NCBI RefSeq assembly: GCF_000566685.1
Contig: NZ_AZQN01000003.1
Coordinates: 62,001-126,000, forward strand
DNA from: Dyadobacter tibetensis Y620-1
GTDB lineage: Bacteria; Bacteroidota; Bacteroidia; Cytophagales; Spirosomataceae
Reading direction: 5' to 3'
Length of the DNA stretch: 64,000 bases
Shown: positions 33,769-42,649 of the stretch, piece after piece
Numbering within the stretch: position 1 is the stretch's first letter
Layout: every line of letters starts with the position of its first letter
Notes under the pieces: model-generated
Told to the model about the DNA's origin: nothing
Database searches by the model: none
The model's input: only the letters and a program-made list of their open reading frames with translations
Translations under genes and position numbers: made by a program

Positions 33769-33837
33769 TTATTCATCATATCATCTGATGTTTGCAAAGT
33801 TAGGAATTATTCAGATATTGTCTTAGAAAAGTAGAAA

Positions 33838-34590
33838 TTAGGATCGGTGAATGGTAGTAGCGGCCGACTGCGCGCCGGCCAGAATAGTAAGATCCGCTAT
33901 GGTGACATGTTTAGGAGCATTGACAGCATACAAGATAGCATCGGCAATATCCTCAGGCTGTAGGGGCTCGAAGCCTTGGTAAACCTGTCCTGCGCGATCG
34001 GCATCACCTTTGAAGCGTACCATTGAAAATTCTGTTTCCACGGCTCCTGGAGCAATGTTGGTAATTTTTATCCCCTTTTGGGTTAATTCCAAACGCATTC
34101 CCTGGCTAATGGTTTCGACTGCAGACTTTGAGGCACAGTACACCACGCCATTGACATACGTTTCTTTTCCTGCTATTGAGCTAATGTTAACAATATGACC
34201 TTGTTTATTTTCAAGCATCAAAGGTATAATGGCTTTCGAAACGTATAAAAGTCCCTTTACATTGCCGTCCAGCATTTGATCCCAATCGTCAGTATCTCCA
34301 TCTGCCAAGGTGCCCAGACCATGGGCATTGCCCGCATTATTCACTAATATATCGATATTTTTCCACTCTGATGGAAGAGCGCTGACTTGCGCGTTTATGG
34401 CTTCCCGATCACGGACATCGAAGCAGAGGGTAAGTACTTTAACTGTATTAGAAAAGGATTGATTAAGGGCGTCGAGCCGATCCTGACGGCGCCCACAAAG
34501 AATAAGGTCAATTCCTGCTTGAGCGAATAGGGTAGCCGTGGCCTGGCCGATTCCGGAGGTTGCTCCGGTAATGAATGCGATACGTGCCAT
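33838..34590 (-). CDS. SDR oxidoreductase, YdfG-like
   Basis: A 250-residue classical SDR. Cofactor loop FITGATSGIGQATA at residues 5-18; RR after the second strand suggests NADP(H); NNAG near 86-89; catalytic Ser in NISSIAG and Tyr/Lys in YCASKSA. The end of the sequence ADAILYAVNAPKHVTIADLTIL is the typical YdfG (3-hydroxy acid / L-allo-threonine dehydrogenase) tail. Sits 20 bases after the processing protease on the same strand, so it is likely co-transcribed, though no functional link is known. Confidence 0.92.
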   Translation of the reverse strand: MARIAFITGATSGIGQATATLFAQAGIDLILCGRRQDRLDALNQSFSNTVKVLTLCFDVRDREAINAQVSALPSEWKNIDILVNNAGNAHGLGTLADGDTDDWDQMLDGNVKGLLYVSKAIIPLMLENKQGHIVNISSIAGKETYVNGVVYCASKSAVETISQGMRLELTQKGIKITNIAPGAVETEFSMVRFKGDADRAGQVYQGFEPLQPEDIADAILYAVNAPKHVTIADLTILAGAQSAATTIHRS

Positions 34591-34610
34591 AAGGAGGGTA
34601 TTTTCGAGAA

Positions 34611-36305
34611 TTAGTTTTTGGACTTTAGGCTACTAAATTTTCCGGCTTCAAGGGCTGAGGCTTGGCCAAACTGTTGAATTGCTTTTTGATATATCTTATC
34701 CGATGGGTTCAGCACACGGTATACTTCATTATTGAGACCACCCTTATTGCTTCGTCCCCATACATAACGCCCGATTATGGCCTTCGTTTGGGTGGCAATT
34801 ACTGAGCGAGAGCGACTGAATTCAGTAGGTTTAAATTCTATACCTGCTTTGGTAGCATCCGCAATCATTTCCTTCATCATCGATTCAGAAACCTGGAAAT
34901 TGGCTAGATAATTCTCAAAACTTGAGGCCGCAAGTTTTTTACTGTTCTCATTCGCATATTTGAGGGCATATTCACGGATTATATTCTTTGCATAAAGTTC
35001 AAACAGATACTTACTATTGGCTAAGGTATCACGAGGAACGAAAATGTCAGGCATAATACCACCCCCACCATAAACCTTACGTCCACCATCGGTCATGTAG
35101 ATCTTAGACGTGTCCAGCTTTACACTGTCTACATTAAATAGTTCACCACTTTCGTATCGATGTGAAAGATCCTGGCTATAATCCTCTCCTTTACCCATTT
35201 CGTAGGGTTTTTGAATGCTCCTGCCACTTGGAGTATAGTACCTAGAGATTGTCAGACGCAGTTCGGATCCATCGGCTAGTTTCACCGGCATCTGGACTAA
35301 TCCTTTACCATAGGAGCGTCGGCCAATCACCAGGGCACGATCATGATCTTGCAATGCTCCGGCCAGAATTTCAGAAGCGGAGGCACTGCCTTCGTCCATC
35401 AAAACAATCACGGGGCCTTTTTCAAATATTCCATCTACATGGGCTTCCGTTCTCTTATCAAATCTCGCATCCTTTCCCTTGGTGTAAACGAGTAACTTTT
35501 TACCATCTATAAATTCGTCGGCCATGCTGGTAGCACGTTCCATATATCCTCCCGGATTGCCCCTAAGATCCAGAATGAGTTTCTGGAGCCCATCTGCCTG
35601 TAACTTAGTCATAGCCGATTTAAACTCATCGTATGTAGTTTCCGAGAACCTGCTTACTTTGATATATCCGATTTCCTTGTCTACCATATAAGCGGCATCT
35701 ACCGAATATGTAGGGATTCGGTCGCGAACTACGGCAAATTTCATATTCTCTTTAAGACCTACCCTTTCTATCTGAAGTTCTACTTTACTGCCTCTTTTGC
35801 CCCTTAATAGCTTAAATACCAGTGCATTGCTAACCCCGGGTCCCGACAAGGGTTCTCCGTTGACTTTGATAATTCTATCTCCGCTCAGGATGCCGGCGGT
35901 TTCTGAGGGACCACCACTTAGAGGGGTCACCACGTAAACCGTGTCGTTATAGATATTAAACTCGACGCCTATGCCATCGAAGCCCGAATCGAGCTGGGAA
36001 CGTGCTGCGGTGGCTTCTTCTGTATTGAAATAGGCAGTATGTGGGTCGAGCTTCTCCAACATTTTGGTAATAGAGTAGTCGACAAGCTCTTCGGTATTCA
36101 CCGAGTCTACATAATTATTTTCGATAAGCATTAGCACTTCGCGAAACTTGGAGTAGCCACGGGCAACTTCCTTCATATTTTTACTGCCACTAAAAAAAGT
36201 ACTTCCCAACAAAATCCCGGCGGCAAGGGTAAGGCCCATAATAATCGGTAAACGCACCACATAGGGGCTGTTTTTTATTGGTGTTTTGGTGTCCTCGTTT
36301 TTCAT
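34611..36305 (-). CDS. S41 family C-terminal processing protease
   Basis: Membrane-anchored serine protease of the Tsp/CtpA type, 564 residues. One N-terminal helix (about 20-40) anchors it; a PDZ domain spans about 108-190 (DGIGVEFNIYNDTVYVVTPLSGGPSETAGILSGDRIIKVNG); the protease domain carries Ser309 in GSASASEI, and Lys334 and Gln338 in SYGKGLVQ, the full catalytic triad of the family. The long C-terminal region (about 430-564) is helical and charged. It probably trims or degrades periplasmic proteins. Followed 20 bases later by an SDR gene. Confidence 0.94.
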   Translation of the reverse strand: MKNEDTKTPIKNSPYVVRLPIIMGLTLAAGILLGSTFFSGSKNMKEVARGYSKFREVLMLIENNYVDSVNTEELVDYSITKMLEKLDPHTAYFNTEEATAARSQLDSGFDGIGVEFNIYNDTVYVVTPLSGGPSETAGILSGDRIIKVNGEPLSGPGVSNALVFKLLRGKRGSKVELQIERVGLKENMKFAVVRDRIPTYSVDAAYMVDKEIGYIKVSRFSETTYDEFKSAMTKLQADGLQKLILDLRGNPGGYMERATSMADEFIDGKKLLVYTKGKDARFDKRTEAHVDGIFEKGPVIVLMDEGSASASEILAGALQDHDRALVIGRRSYGKGLVQMPVKLADGSELRLTISRYYTPSGRSIQKPYEMGKGEDYSQDLSHRYESGELFNVDSVKLDTSKIYMTDGGRKVYGGGGIMPDIFVPRDTLANSKYLFELYAKNIIREYALKYANENSKKLAASSFENYLANFQVSESMMKEMIADATKAGIEFKPTEFSRSRSVIATQTKAIIGRYVWGRSNKGGLNNEVYRVLNPSDKIYQKAIQQFGQASALEAGKFSSLKSKN

Positions 36306-36370
36306 TGGTCTTTTGATGCGCTTTTTATATTGTGAATTAACGAAAAAGGGTCAAGAATTGCAACAGAAGC

Positions 36371-36589
36371 TTAGATGGATAGGGTCGTGGAAAGGAATGA
36401 TTTCGGTGAAATGGGATCCCTCCAACGGACCTGGATAGCGCTCATTTTCGGGTCTTGGCTCGTCAAAATATTTTTAACTATGGTTCTATCTTTATTGACT
36501 TCAAAAGCAAGGGGCTTATACCTGAAGCTGAACTGCTCTTTTGGCTCGTCCTTGATGGTTTTTTTGCTGATCTGGTTATTTGTTGACAT
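36371..36589 (-). CDS. possible small hypothetical protein
   Basis: A 72-residue reading frame with an ordinary, hydrophilic composition (MSTNNQISKKTIKDEPKEQ at the start), preceded by an A-rich stretch as is common for Bacteroidetes starts. I recognise no family. The opposite strand also has an open frame (36375-36710) rich in Leu/Ile/Phe, which is what an antisense shadow of a Lys/Glu-rich gene looks like, so the minus frame is preferred. It may also be a remnant or non-coding. Confidence 0.3.
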   Translation of the reverse strand: MSTNNQISKKTIKDEPKEQFSFRYKPLAFEVNKDRTIVKNILTSQDPKMSAIQVRWRDPISPKSFLSTTLSI

Positions 36590-37052
36590 TTTTTCAACAA
36601 TACAAACAGTGAAATGGTGCATTCTCTGTGTCACTTCATTAGGCATACCTCCAGACTGTGCGATTCAGATTCCGTTTTATATGCGCACTCGACCTATCAA
36701 GAGCATTTAACCATAAGGCTGGTCTTTCTAACTTAGGCATGACATCTGACTCGTACCATTTTAGTCAATTGTATTGAAAGGGTTTGATCCTCCCAAATGA
36801 AATACTATGGCTGAGTATTTATGGTATTTAGGAGATGCCTGTTAAATATTATATTATGGGATAATTAAAATAAATAATAGATCATTAAATAATTAACTAC
36901 TTTGGATTGTTGATACTAGTAAGGTGGCTGAACATGCATTTGGGTTATTGAAGTCTTGGATTGCAAATGTGCTAGCCACCTGCAAAATTTTTCAAATATG
37001 TGTAAGAACGTTTTCTGTATAAAAATTTCCAAAATTATCATTCATCCACACG
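36590..37052. other. AT-rich intergenic region before Crp/Fnr gene
   Basis: 463 bases without a supportable gene. AT-rich from about 36840. I see no tRNA-like or terminator-like fold and no exact TTG-N19-TAnnTTTG promoter, although the Crp/Fnr gene must start from this region. Confidence 0.5.
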
Positions 37053-37646
37053 ATGTTAGAATTAGTCAATTTTGATTTTCAAAATTTTGCGAGCTCAAGA
37101 GCATGTGAAGCTATTCTTCGAAAAATGACCATCATAGAATTGGCAGAATCTGAAACCATTCTTTCTCCTGGTCAATTTCAAGAACATCTATATTTTATTA
37201 AAAAAGGGGTTGTTCGCTGTTATTACCGGTCATACGAAATGGAATGGACCAACTGGTTTGCTTCCGAGGGGAATTTTATTTTTTCGACAGAAAGCTTTTT
37301 ATACGGTAAGCCATCTCCAGAATATATTCAAACCTGCTCACCCGTAGCTCTTTACCAAATTTCCAGACAAGATTACCAGCAGTTGTTGGATGAATTTCCA
37401 GAACTCTATGAAAGGGCATTTGGTATTCTTCAAAATCGCTTGTGTATTTCAGAAAAGCGAATGCAGGGATACTATATGCAAACTGCCTATGAACGTCATG
37501 AAGACTTTATTAAAACACATAAGAACCTTTCGAATCGTGTAAAAATGCAGCATATCGCCAGTTATCTGGGCGTTACACCCACTCATCTTTCACGTATTCG
37601 AAGAAAATTTGCAAGAAAAAATGATGACGATAATGCTACATATTGA
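37053..37646 (+). CDS. Crp/Fnr family transcriptional regulator
   Basis: A 197-residue regulator with an N-terminal cyclic-nucleotide-binding fold (residues 20-120: ILSPGQFQEHLYFIKKGVVRCYY) and a C-terminal helix-turn-helix (HIASYLGVTPTHLSRIRRKFA, about 168-188). The binding pocket lacks the usual Arg-Ser-Ala-Thr cAMP motif and the four Cys of FNR, as in many Bacteroidetes relatives, so the signal is unknown. Monocistronic; the small beta-barrel gene follows 295 bases later. Confidence 0.92.
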   Translation: MLELVNFDFQNFASSRACEAILRKMTIIELAESETILSPGQFQEHLYFIKKGVVRCYYRSYEMEWTNWFASEGNFIFSTESFLYGKPSPEYIQTCSPVALYQISRQDYQQLLDEFPELYERAFGILQNRLCISEKRMQGYYMQTAYERHEDFIKTHKNLSNRVKMQHIASYLGVTPTHLSRIRRKFARKNDDDNATY

Positions 37647-37941
37647 TGTAGATACATGAATCAACCTAGGTTAAGAAAGTTGTCGTGCTTTTGGAAGACC
37701 ACTTTTTTAGGTTTACGTTTAAAATAAGCAAAGCCTAGGTGAATCAGTTAAATAATGGATATAGCAACTAATGTCCAGTATTCACTACCCGTCAGGGCAC
37801 CATCCGTACGAATTTATAATCACCCGGTCAATACCTCAAATTTATCAGATAGCTAATATGAATTTCAGCAGAAAATTTTATTAGAATCAATCCTGTACCC
37901 GGTACTGGCTTTTATACGGCCACTGCCTTTTATCTATTTTT

Positions 37942-38574
37942 ATGAAAAAAAACCTATTGCTTTTATTCATTGCATTCTGCAATGTCCATCTGGCCTTTTC
38001 CCAGAATGCTCCTTTAATTCCAAACGAATCACTGAGGTTCAATATCGGAAGAGGAAGACATGGGACTGGCGATGTTCAGGGTTTAGTACTAGGGGTAGAA
38101 TATGAAAAATATTTTCGAAAAAAATTATCTTGGTCTACTGAAATAGGTACAACCATACACGATGGATCAGATCTTCTATTGGTTACGGAAGATAACGGCG
38201 AGGTTCATGATTTGTCTTACCGATATACCACTGCAGGGGCTCAGCTTGTTGGGAAAATTGGCTACCATTTTTTACAAAAAACAAATTGGGATTTGGGAAT
38301 TCGAGTGGGAGGTTTTTTTCGATATCAGTCCTCTTCGGTTCCCGATGATTTAACCATGCTGTTCCCTATTGCAACGGGCTTACCAGTACCCATCTTTATC
38401 ACCGAACATATCACTCCCCAACGAACTTATTCCGTCGGGGGACTCTCACAACTTTTCGCCAGCTATAGCATCAAACAAAAAATAATTCTAGGACTCACGA
38501 CGGGCTTACAGCTGGATACCAATGGAGACACCATTTTTCCACAATTATCCTTTACGATTGGAAGACGGTTTTAA
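37942..38574 (+). CDS. small outer-membrane beta-barrel protein
   Basis: A 210-residue exported protein. Signal peptide at 1-20 (LLLLFIAFCNVHLAFSQ). The remainder alternates polar and hydrophobic residues in strands such as LVLGVEYEKYF, LSWSTEIGTTIH, LVGKIGYHFL, WDLGIRVGGFF and LFASYSIKQKIILGLTTGLQL, and ends in FTIGRRF with a terminal Phe, as outer-membrane barrels do. About eight strands are likely, an OmpW/OmpX-sized barrel. I recognise no specific family; function unknown. Confidence 0.75.
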   Translation: MKKNLLLLFIAFCNVHLAFSQNAPLIPNESLRFNIGRGRHGTGDVQGLVLGVEYEKYFRKKLSWSTEIGTTIHDGSDLLLVTEDNGEVHDLSYRYTTAGAQLVGKIGYHFLQKTNWDLGIRVGGFFRYQSSSVPDDLTMLFPIATGLPVPIFITEHITPQRTYSVGGLSQLFASYSIKQKIILGLTTGLQLDTNGDTIFPQLSFTIGRRF

Positions 38575-38675
38575 CCCCTTGATTTTATTTAAGGACAATC
38601 CGTTATCAGGACCAATTTGGCATAATGGGTTTTGTAACCAGCAGTCAGCTAGAAAATCTATTTCTAGAAGAATTT

Positions 38676-38723
38676 GACCGCCGACCGCCGACCGCCAAAA
38701 GCCGACAGCCGATAGCCGACCGC
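38676..38723. repeat. short tandem heptamer repeats
   Basis: Three exact copies of GACCGCC (38676-38696), then AAAA, then three variant heptamers GCCGACA, GCCGATA, GCCGACC and a final GC. It lies between the stops of the convergent barrel and acetoacetyl-CoA synthetase genes, 101 bases after one and 11 before the other. Not a CRISPR: no spacers and units of 7 bases. Confidence 0.75.
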
Positions 38724-38733
38724 TATTTACTAT

Positions 38734-40683
38734 TCACACAAACCCATTCAAAGCCTCCGGATTGCGCATGGTGGCTAAGTTGGCGCTGGTTTTCGGGTCT
38801 TGCCCCATCAATATCTTTTTTACCGGTGCCTCCATTTTCTTGCCACTGATGGTATAGGGTATGTCGGCCACCTCCTCTATGGTATCGGGCACGTGCCGGG
38901 GGCTATATTGCTGGCGGAGGGTGTTCTTGATGGTTTTCTTTAATTCTTCGGTTAGTTGGTGCCCCTTTTTTAATACGACGAATAGGGAGATAGTCCCTTC
39001 TCCATCGGACTTCTCCAGATAGACGACCAGGCTGTCTTTTACGGGGGGCAGACTTTCCACCGCGCTATATATCTCAGCTGTTCCAATGCGTACACCGCCT
39101 CGGTTGAGGGTAGTATCGGAGCGACCTTGAATTACTACTCCCCCTCTGTCGTTAATTTTTATCCAGTCACCATGGCGCCAAATGTTTGGATAGGTTTCGA
39201 AATAGCTGCTAAGGTAACGTTCTTGATTGGGGTCATTCCAAAAATAAATAGGCATAGAGGGCAGGGGCTGGGTGATGACCATCTCGCCAAGTTGATTGAG
39301 CTGCGGTTGTCCATTTTCGTCGTAGGCCTCTATCTTACAGCCCAGCATGCGGCACTGTATTTCTCCAGCATAAACGGGCAAGAGGGGGCTGCCTCCCACG
39401 AATGCGCTGCAGACGTCGGTACCTCCGCTCAAGGAAATAAGCCAGACATCTTTTTTTACAAATTTATAGATCCACTCATAGGCATCTGCCGTTAGCGGGG
39501 AGCCTGTAGAGCCTATGGTTTCCAGTGATTTTAGCTGGTCGTTGGCGATGCTCACTCCGGCTTTCATGCAGGCAATAAAGTAAGCGGCTCCACTTCCGAA
39601 ATGCGTTATTTTGGCTTGCTCGGCTAGGGCCCATAATGTCTGGGACGAGGGGTACATGGGTGCGCCGTCGTAGATGACCAGTGTGCTCCCACAAAGCATG
39701 GAGCCTAGGGCATAGTTCCACATCATCCAGCCGGTGGTAGAGTACCAGAAGTATCGGTCGCCGGGTTTGACATTCTGATGCAGGGCCAGGGCTTTGTAAT
39801 GTTCTAATAAGCACCCTCCCACACCATGGGTGATGGCTTTGGGCTTCCCGGTGGTCCCCGAAGAGTATAAAACCCAGATAGGATGATCGAAAGGGACGGG
39901 TTCGAACTCTAGACCATGATGGGGAAAGTGTAAAATATCTTCCCAAGCGGTAGTGCGCTCTGGCTGGAGACCAAAATCACCAGTTTTGACAAATACGACA
40001 TCATTGACGGAGGGTAGTGCCTCCGCCAGGGCCAATTGAAGCGTGGTGCTGGGGTAAGACTTGCCATTATAGGTGTATCCATCGCAAAGAAATAGGACTT
40101 TGGGCTCTATCTGCTGAAAACGATCGGCTATGCCCGCCACACCAAAGTCGGGCGAGCAGGAGGACCATACGGCTCCTACTGCATTGGTAGCCAAAAATGC
40201 TATGATGGCTTCAGGACAATTGGGGAAGACGGCAGCCACCCGGTCGCCCGGCTTGATGCCTATTTGCCTTAGCCAGGCCGCCACTGCGGCAACGTCTGCC
40301 TCCAGCCGCTCCCAGGTGACGGGGCTGAGTCCTCTGGTTTCCGACTGGAACAGTAAGGCTGGTTTACCTTTTGATTTATTCCGGAAGATATGCTCGGCAT
40401 AGTTTAGTTTCGATCGTCGAAACCATTTTGTGCCGATCATTCCCGACTTAGGCCTGCTGATAACTTCCAGATAAACTTCGTGTGACTTAATATTGAAGAA
40501 TTGCCACATGCTTTCCCAGAAGTCTTCCAGGTCGGTAACCGACCATTCCCAAAGATCCTGATAACTGCGGAAATACAGGCCTTTTTTTACAAAAAGCCAG
40601 TCCATATAACGTTTTAAATTGGAATGCTCCGTAAGGTTAGTGCCGGGTTTCCATAAGGCTGTTGTAGGTGTAGGTATTGACAT
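38734..40683 (-). CDS. acetoacetyl-CoA synthetase (acetoacetate--CoA ligase)
   Basis: ANL-family adenylating enzyme that activates acetoacetate (or a related short acid) to its CoA thioester. Full-length at 649 residues. The phosphate-binding loop LYSSGTTGKPKA is at 272-283; the long N-terminal part with WEWSVTDLEDFWESMWQFF and TKWFRRSKLNYAEHIF is typical of acetoacetyl-CoA synthetases rather than acetyl-CoA synthetases; GVRIGTAEIY and the C-terminal Lys in SGKKMEAPVKK (near 615) follow. It would feed ketone bodies or polyhydroxybutyrate-derived acetoacetate into central metabolism. Stand-alone gene, divergent from the pseudouridine synthase gene. Confidence 0.92.
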   Translation of the reverse strand: MSIPTPTTALWKPGTNLTEHSNLKRYMDWLFVKKGLYFRSYQDLWEWSVTDLEDFWESMWQFFNIKSHEVYLEVISRPKSGMIGTKWFRRSKLNYAEHIFRNKSKGKPALLFQSETRGLSPVTWERLEADVAAVAAWLRQIGIKPGDRVAAVFPNCPEAIIAFLATNAVGAVWSSCSPDFGVAGIADRFQQIEPKVLFLCDGYTYNGKSYPSTTLQLALAEALPSVNDVVFVKTGDFGLQPERTTAWEDILHFPHHGLEFEPVPFDHPIWVLYSSGTTGKPKAITHGVGGCLLEHYKALALHQNVKPGDRYFWYSTTGWMMWNYALGSMLCGSTLVIYDGAPMYPSSQTLWALAEQAKITHFGSGAAYFIACMKAGVSIANDQLKSLETIGSTGSPLTADAYEWIYKFVKKDVWLISLSGGTDVCSAFVGGSPLLPVYAGEIQCRMLGCKIEAYDENGQPQLNQLGEMVITQPLPSMPIYFWNDPNQERYLSSYFETYPNIWRHGDWIKINDRGGVVIQGRSDTTLNRGGVRIGTAEIYSAVESLPPVKDSLVVYLEKSDGEGTISLFVVLKKGHQLTEELKKTIKNTLRQQYSPRHVPDTIEEVADIPYTISGKKMEAPVKKILMGQDPKTSANLATMRNPEALNGFV

Positions 40684-40811
40684 TATTCACATCCTGCTGT
40701 TAAGGGGAGATATCATCTTGCCAAAATAGGCTTTCTTTGATGAATACTATAAACGAATCGGTATAAAGTTTCGGATAATCTACATCAGATTAATTTGAAT
40801 AAAAAATATTC

Positions 40812-40819
40812 TATCTTTG
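40812..40819 (+). promoter_or_regulatory. Bacteroidetes -7 element upstream of pseudouridine synthase
   Basis: TATCTTTG matches TAnnTTTG. A TTG lies 14 bases upstream (40795-40797), shorter than the usual spacing. The start codon is 148 bases downstream, so the mRNA would have a long leader. Confidence 0.45.
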
Positions 40820-40872
40820 TATTTCAATAAAATATCAAACGTAGTACTCTGATCATCAGATACGTTCGTGAC

Positions 40873-40907
40873 TGTGCGGGCCGGGTGGAAATAAATCACC
40901 AGGAGCA
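40873..40907 (+). promoter_or_regulatory. nested stem-loop in the leader of the pseudouridine synthase mRNA
   Basis: Outer stem GTGC...GCAC and inner stem GGTG...CACC bracket a loop GAAATAAAT, lying about 60-95 bases before the start codon. It may be a regulatory leader structure. I recognise no known riboswitch class. Confidence 0.3.
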
Positions 40908-40967
40908 CGATTTCGCACTAAAATTTGTTAAGAGGAACAAAAATCCAGTAGTGATACTGCATTCCTA

Positions 40968-42431
40968 ATGAGAAAAAGAACAGAAAAACCAAAAGATGCT
41001 AAGGCGTCGGGACAGGTAGCCGGCCGGTCGGCAGGTGGCAGAAAAAAGAAAAGCATTGATGGTGGAGATTGGGCTATGGAAAGTCGCTTCAGCAAGCCTA
41101 CCATCAAGAAATCCAGCTTACGAGTGGCGGCGGCCAGAGAGGCGGCAGAGGCTAGAGCATACAAAGGTAAGCCAGCAGTAGGTCGCCCGGAAGGTTTGGC
41201 AAAGTCTTTTGACAAGCCTTGGGCGGAGCGGGGGACCCGCTCTACAGATTCAGGCCGGGATGAGCGTCGCTCCTTCGATCAGTCGGGTCGTGACAAGCCC
41301 TATCGTTCTTTCGAGAAGAAAGAAGGCGGTAAGCCTTTCAGGCCGCAACGAGAAGATCAGGCCGGCGGAGCCAGAACGGGATATGGTGCGCCAAAACGAT
41401 TTGGAAAACCTGTTTTCGACAAGGGTCGTAATGAAGATCGTCGTGCAGGCTTTGGCAAACCTGAACACCGGGGAGAAGGGGCATCAGACTTCAAGAAACC
41501 ATATAGCAAGCCTTGGGAAAGAGATTCTGAAGGCAAAAAACCCTTCCAGAAGAATTTCCGGGACCGGGGCGAACAACCAGCAGCCTCCTTGGGTAGTCGT
41601 TCGGAAGGCAAAGTCTCCGGTGAAGAGCGGCGTGTAGGAAGGCTGGAAGCTGCTCCAAAATATAATTTGTCGCGCTACGACGATAAGAAGCCTACAAAAA
41701 AAAGTAAAGGAGCAGAAGAGTCAGATACCCTGCGTTTAAATAGATTTATTGCTAATGCAGGAATTTGCTCCCGCCGGGAAGCGGATGAACTCATTGCTTC
41801 AGGGCAGATATCAGTAAATGGTAAGACCATCACCGAGATGGGCTTTCAGGTGAAGCGAACCGATCAGGTGAAATTCGGAAAGAAAGCCCTGAACCCCGAA
41901 AAAATGGTGTATATCCTGATCAACAAACCGAAGGACTATATTACTACCACCGATGATCCGGAAGAACGTAAAACGGTACTCGATCTGATCCAAGGAGCCT
42001 GTGACGAACGTGTTTACCCCGTAGGGCGTTTGGATAGGAATACAACAGGCCTACTTTTGTTGACTAACGATGGTGAATTAGCAGAAAAGCTAACCCATCC
42101 ATCCAGTGGAATTAAGAAGATCTACCAAGCGGAATTGGACAAGCCAATTACGACCGAGGACTTTGAGCTGCTGAAACATGGTCTGGAGTTAGAAGACGGA
42201 TTTATCCGCCCCGATGAGGTGGGTTTGGTTACCCCCGATGCCATGGTCGTTGGGCTGGAAATTCACAGTGGTCGCAACCGCATCGTTCGTCGGATGTTTG
42301 AGCACCTGGGATATGAAGTTCAGAAACTAGATCGTACCGTATTTGCTGGACTGAACAAAAAGGAGCTTCCAAGAGGAAAATGGAGGTTTTTGCTTGAAAG
42401 AGAAGTAATCAAATTGAAATATATGCTGTAA
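40968..42431 (+). CDS. rluB: RluB/RsuA-type rRNA pseudouridine synthase with long basic N-terminal tail
   Basis: Isomerises a uridine in rRNA (the E. coli RluB target is in 23S rRNA). The 487 residues split into two parts. Residues 1-253 are low complexity, rich in Lys, Arg, Gly, Asp and Ser, with recurring short phrases (KPW, KPF, KPY, FGKP, RRSF), and are probably disordered. Residues 255-302 are an S4 RNA-binding domain (LRLNRFIANAGICSRREADELI). The catalytic domain follows with the catalytic Asp356 in VGRLDRNTTGLLLL and the late SGRNRIVRRMFEHLGY. Normal RluB is about half this size. The N-terminal tail resembles tails added to RNA helicases and similar proteins and likely increases RNA affinity. 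Confidence 0.92.
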   Translation: MRKRTEKPKDAKASGQVAGRSAGGRKKKSIDGGDWAMESRFSKPTIKKSSLRVAAAREAAEARAYKGKPAVGRPEGLAKSFDKPWAERGTRSTDSGRDERRSFDQSGRDKPYRSFEKKEGGKPFRPQREDQAGGARTGYGAPKRFGKPVFDKGRNEDRRAGFGKPEHRGEGASDFKKPYSKPWERDSEGKKPFQKNFRDRGEQPAASLGSRSEGKVSGEERRVGRLEAAPKYNLSRYDDKKPTKKSKGAEESDTLRLNRFIANAGICSRREADELIASGQISVNGKTITEMGFQVKRTDQVKFGKKALNPEKMVYILINKPKDYITTTDDPEERKTVLDLIQGACDERVYPVGRLDRNTTGLLLLTNDGELAEKLTHPSSGIKKIYQAELDKPITTEDFELLKHGLELEDGFIRPDEVGLVTPDAMVVGLEIHSGRNRIVRRMFEHLGYEVQKLDRTVFAGLNKKELPRGKWRFLLEREVIKLKYML

Positions 42432-42473
42432 CGACGAATTTTTTTATCGCCGTATTGCTAAGATTAAAATTCA

Positions 42474-42509
42474 GGAGGAGAGTCGCTATATATGCAGGCT
42501 CTCCTTTTG
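42474..42509 (+). terminator. terminator after pseudouridine synthase
   Basis: Stem AGGAGAG (42476-42482) with CTCTCCT (42499-42505) followed by TTTTGT on the plus strand. It is 45 bases beyond the stop at 42431. Confidence 0.7.
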
Positions 42510-42649
42510 TCATATATGATTTTATGTTTCATCCTCAGGGGAAGAACAGCCTTGAGATAGTACTAAAATTTTAACTGTAAAGTCCATATTTTACTTGATA
42601 TTGTCCTTTCTTATGCTTATATTTCTGCATACCAAACCTTTCAGAAGCT

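Noticed and set aside
36375-36710. 111-residue Leu/Ile/Phe-rich open frame on the plus strand
   Set aside because: Its hydrophobic composition is what the reverse of a Lys/Glu-rich frame gives; the minus frame is preferred.
38676-38723. CRISPR array
   Set aside because: Units are only seven bases long, contiguous and without unique spacers; no cas gene in the window.
38625-38849. Plus-strand open frame running through the heptamer repeats
   Set aside because: It is created by the repeat and then runs antisense through the acetoacetyl-CoA synthetase gene; no support.
41209-41637. 142-residue alternate-frame ORF within the pseudouridine synthase tail
   Set aside because: The repetitive basic coding region opens other frames by chance; the main frame continues into a conserved enzyme domain.
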